64,000 bases of DNA from Luscinia megarhynchos. Lineage: Eukaryota; Chordata; Aves; Passeriformes; Turdidae. How positions within the stretch are numbered: position 1 is the first letter of the stretch; each line of letters starts with the position of its first letter. The stretch lies in the NCBI GenBank assembly GCA_034336665.1, contig JAPFBE010000002.1, forward strand, positions 17,214,906 to 17,278,905, given 5' to 3'. The notes beneath the pieces are model-generated. The model worked only from the letters and a program-made list of their open reading frames with translations. It was not told where the DNA came from and did no database searches. The translations under genes were made by a program, and so were the position numbers. Positions 63,601 to 64,000 of this stretch are shown here, piece after piece.

Positions 63601-64000
63601 GGAGAAGGAAATATTTCTGTTGTGGACATGGTCTCTGACTGGGTGGAATGAAATCACAGCCACCTGCAATGACTGAAAAAGCTTTGGGAGTTGTCCAGGA
63701 GGAGGGTCACTGGAGGGAATGGCTGTGCAATGGCAAGGAAATTACTTACATGATCTAATAGGCATTCTCCACCTCCAGTATTTATGTCTCCATGATTATT
63801 GGTAAGGAATGAGGTAGAGGAAGACACAGCAGTTGATGGATTAGGATGCTACTTAATTTTCATTATGTGTCTCTTCAGATGGAAAATGAGACCTTTTAAC
63901 CTTCTGGCAAGCTCCTTGCTAGACTCTGCATTGTGAATTCTGGAAAAAATGAGGCTGTTTAGACACTTAAGGATGCTTATTCACCCTTTGTGCAAGTGGC
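60607..64000. other. unique non-coding DNA
   Basis: No gene, RNA gene or known repeat recognised. The longest frame is 122 codons (60610-60978 minus), with no known domain. GC-richer patches occur at 60990-61160, 62740-62960 and 63330-63720. Confidence 0.6.

Noticed and set aside
1..64000. CRISPR array, operon, phage, or tRNA/rRNA/snRNA genes
   Set aside because: No regularly spaced direct repeats with unique spacers, no ribosome-binding-site-led gene clusters and no recognisable structural RNA sequence; the composition is that of vertebrate nuclear DNA.

Overview
This window reads as nuclear DNA from a vertebrate, most likely a bird and probably a passerine. It is AT-rich and CpG-depleted apart from one CpG island, has no operon-like coding, and has low repeat density. 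The recognisable repeats are old CR1-type LINE pieces, MIR/L2-like relics and one solo endogenous-retrovirus LTR whose layout I associate with songbird LTRs. There are no Alu, B1 or L1 sequences. The species call is an inference from repeat content.

I found no protein-coding gene I can support. The two longest open frames (194 codons at 54611-55195 minus, 180 codons at 19199-19741 minus) lie in GC-richer patches and resemble nothing I know; the second runs into antisense repeat sequence. I recognised no tRNA, rRNA or snRNA. The window is best described as intergenic or deep intronic.

Layout. 1-18190 is mostly unique AT-rich DNA with one faint MIR-like core near 7.8 kb and an isolated immunoglobulin-V-like motif at 5.1 kb. 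18191-18330 is a long pyrimidine tract. 19198-19300 is an L2-like 3' tail followed by a GC-rich block. 24960-25620 (minus) is a decayed CR1-type reverse transcriptase. 27970-28653 is a solo LTR flanked by short direct repeats. 33670-33862 (minus) is a good MIR-like relic. 36984-37240 holds compound trinucleotide repeats that lead into a CpG-enriched block (37200-37700), then the CpG island (38520-39110) and a homeodomain-site-rich flank to about 39260. This 37-39.4 kb interval is the only place where a promoter or developmental regulator looks likely. 45110-45400 (minus) and 50180-51080 (plus) are two more CR1-type relics. 59697-59784 is a perfect 22-copy TAGA microsatellite. 60574-60606 contains an 18-bp perfect palindrome beside CRE-like motifs.

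I see no evidence for a new multi-gene system. The strongest leads are the orphan CpG island with a near-consensus CTCF motif, the palindrome near 60.6 kb, and the ancient repeats.
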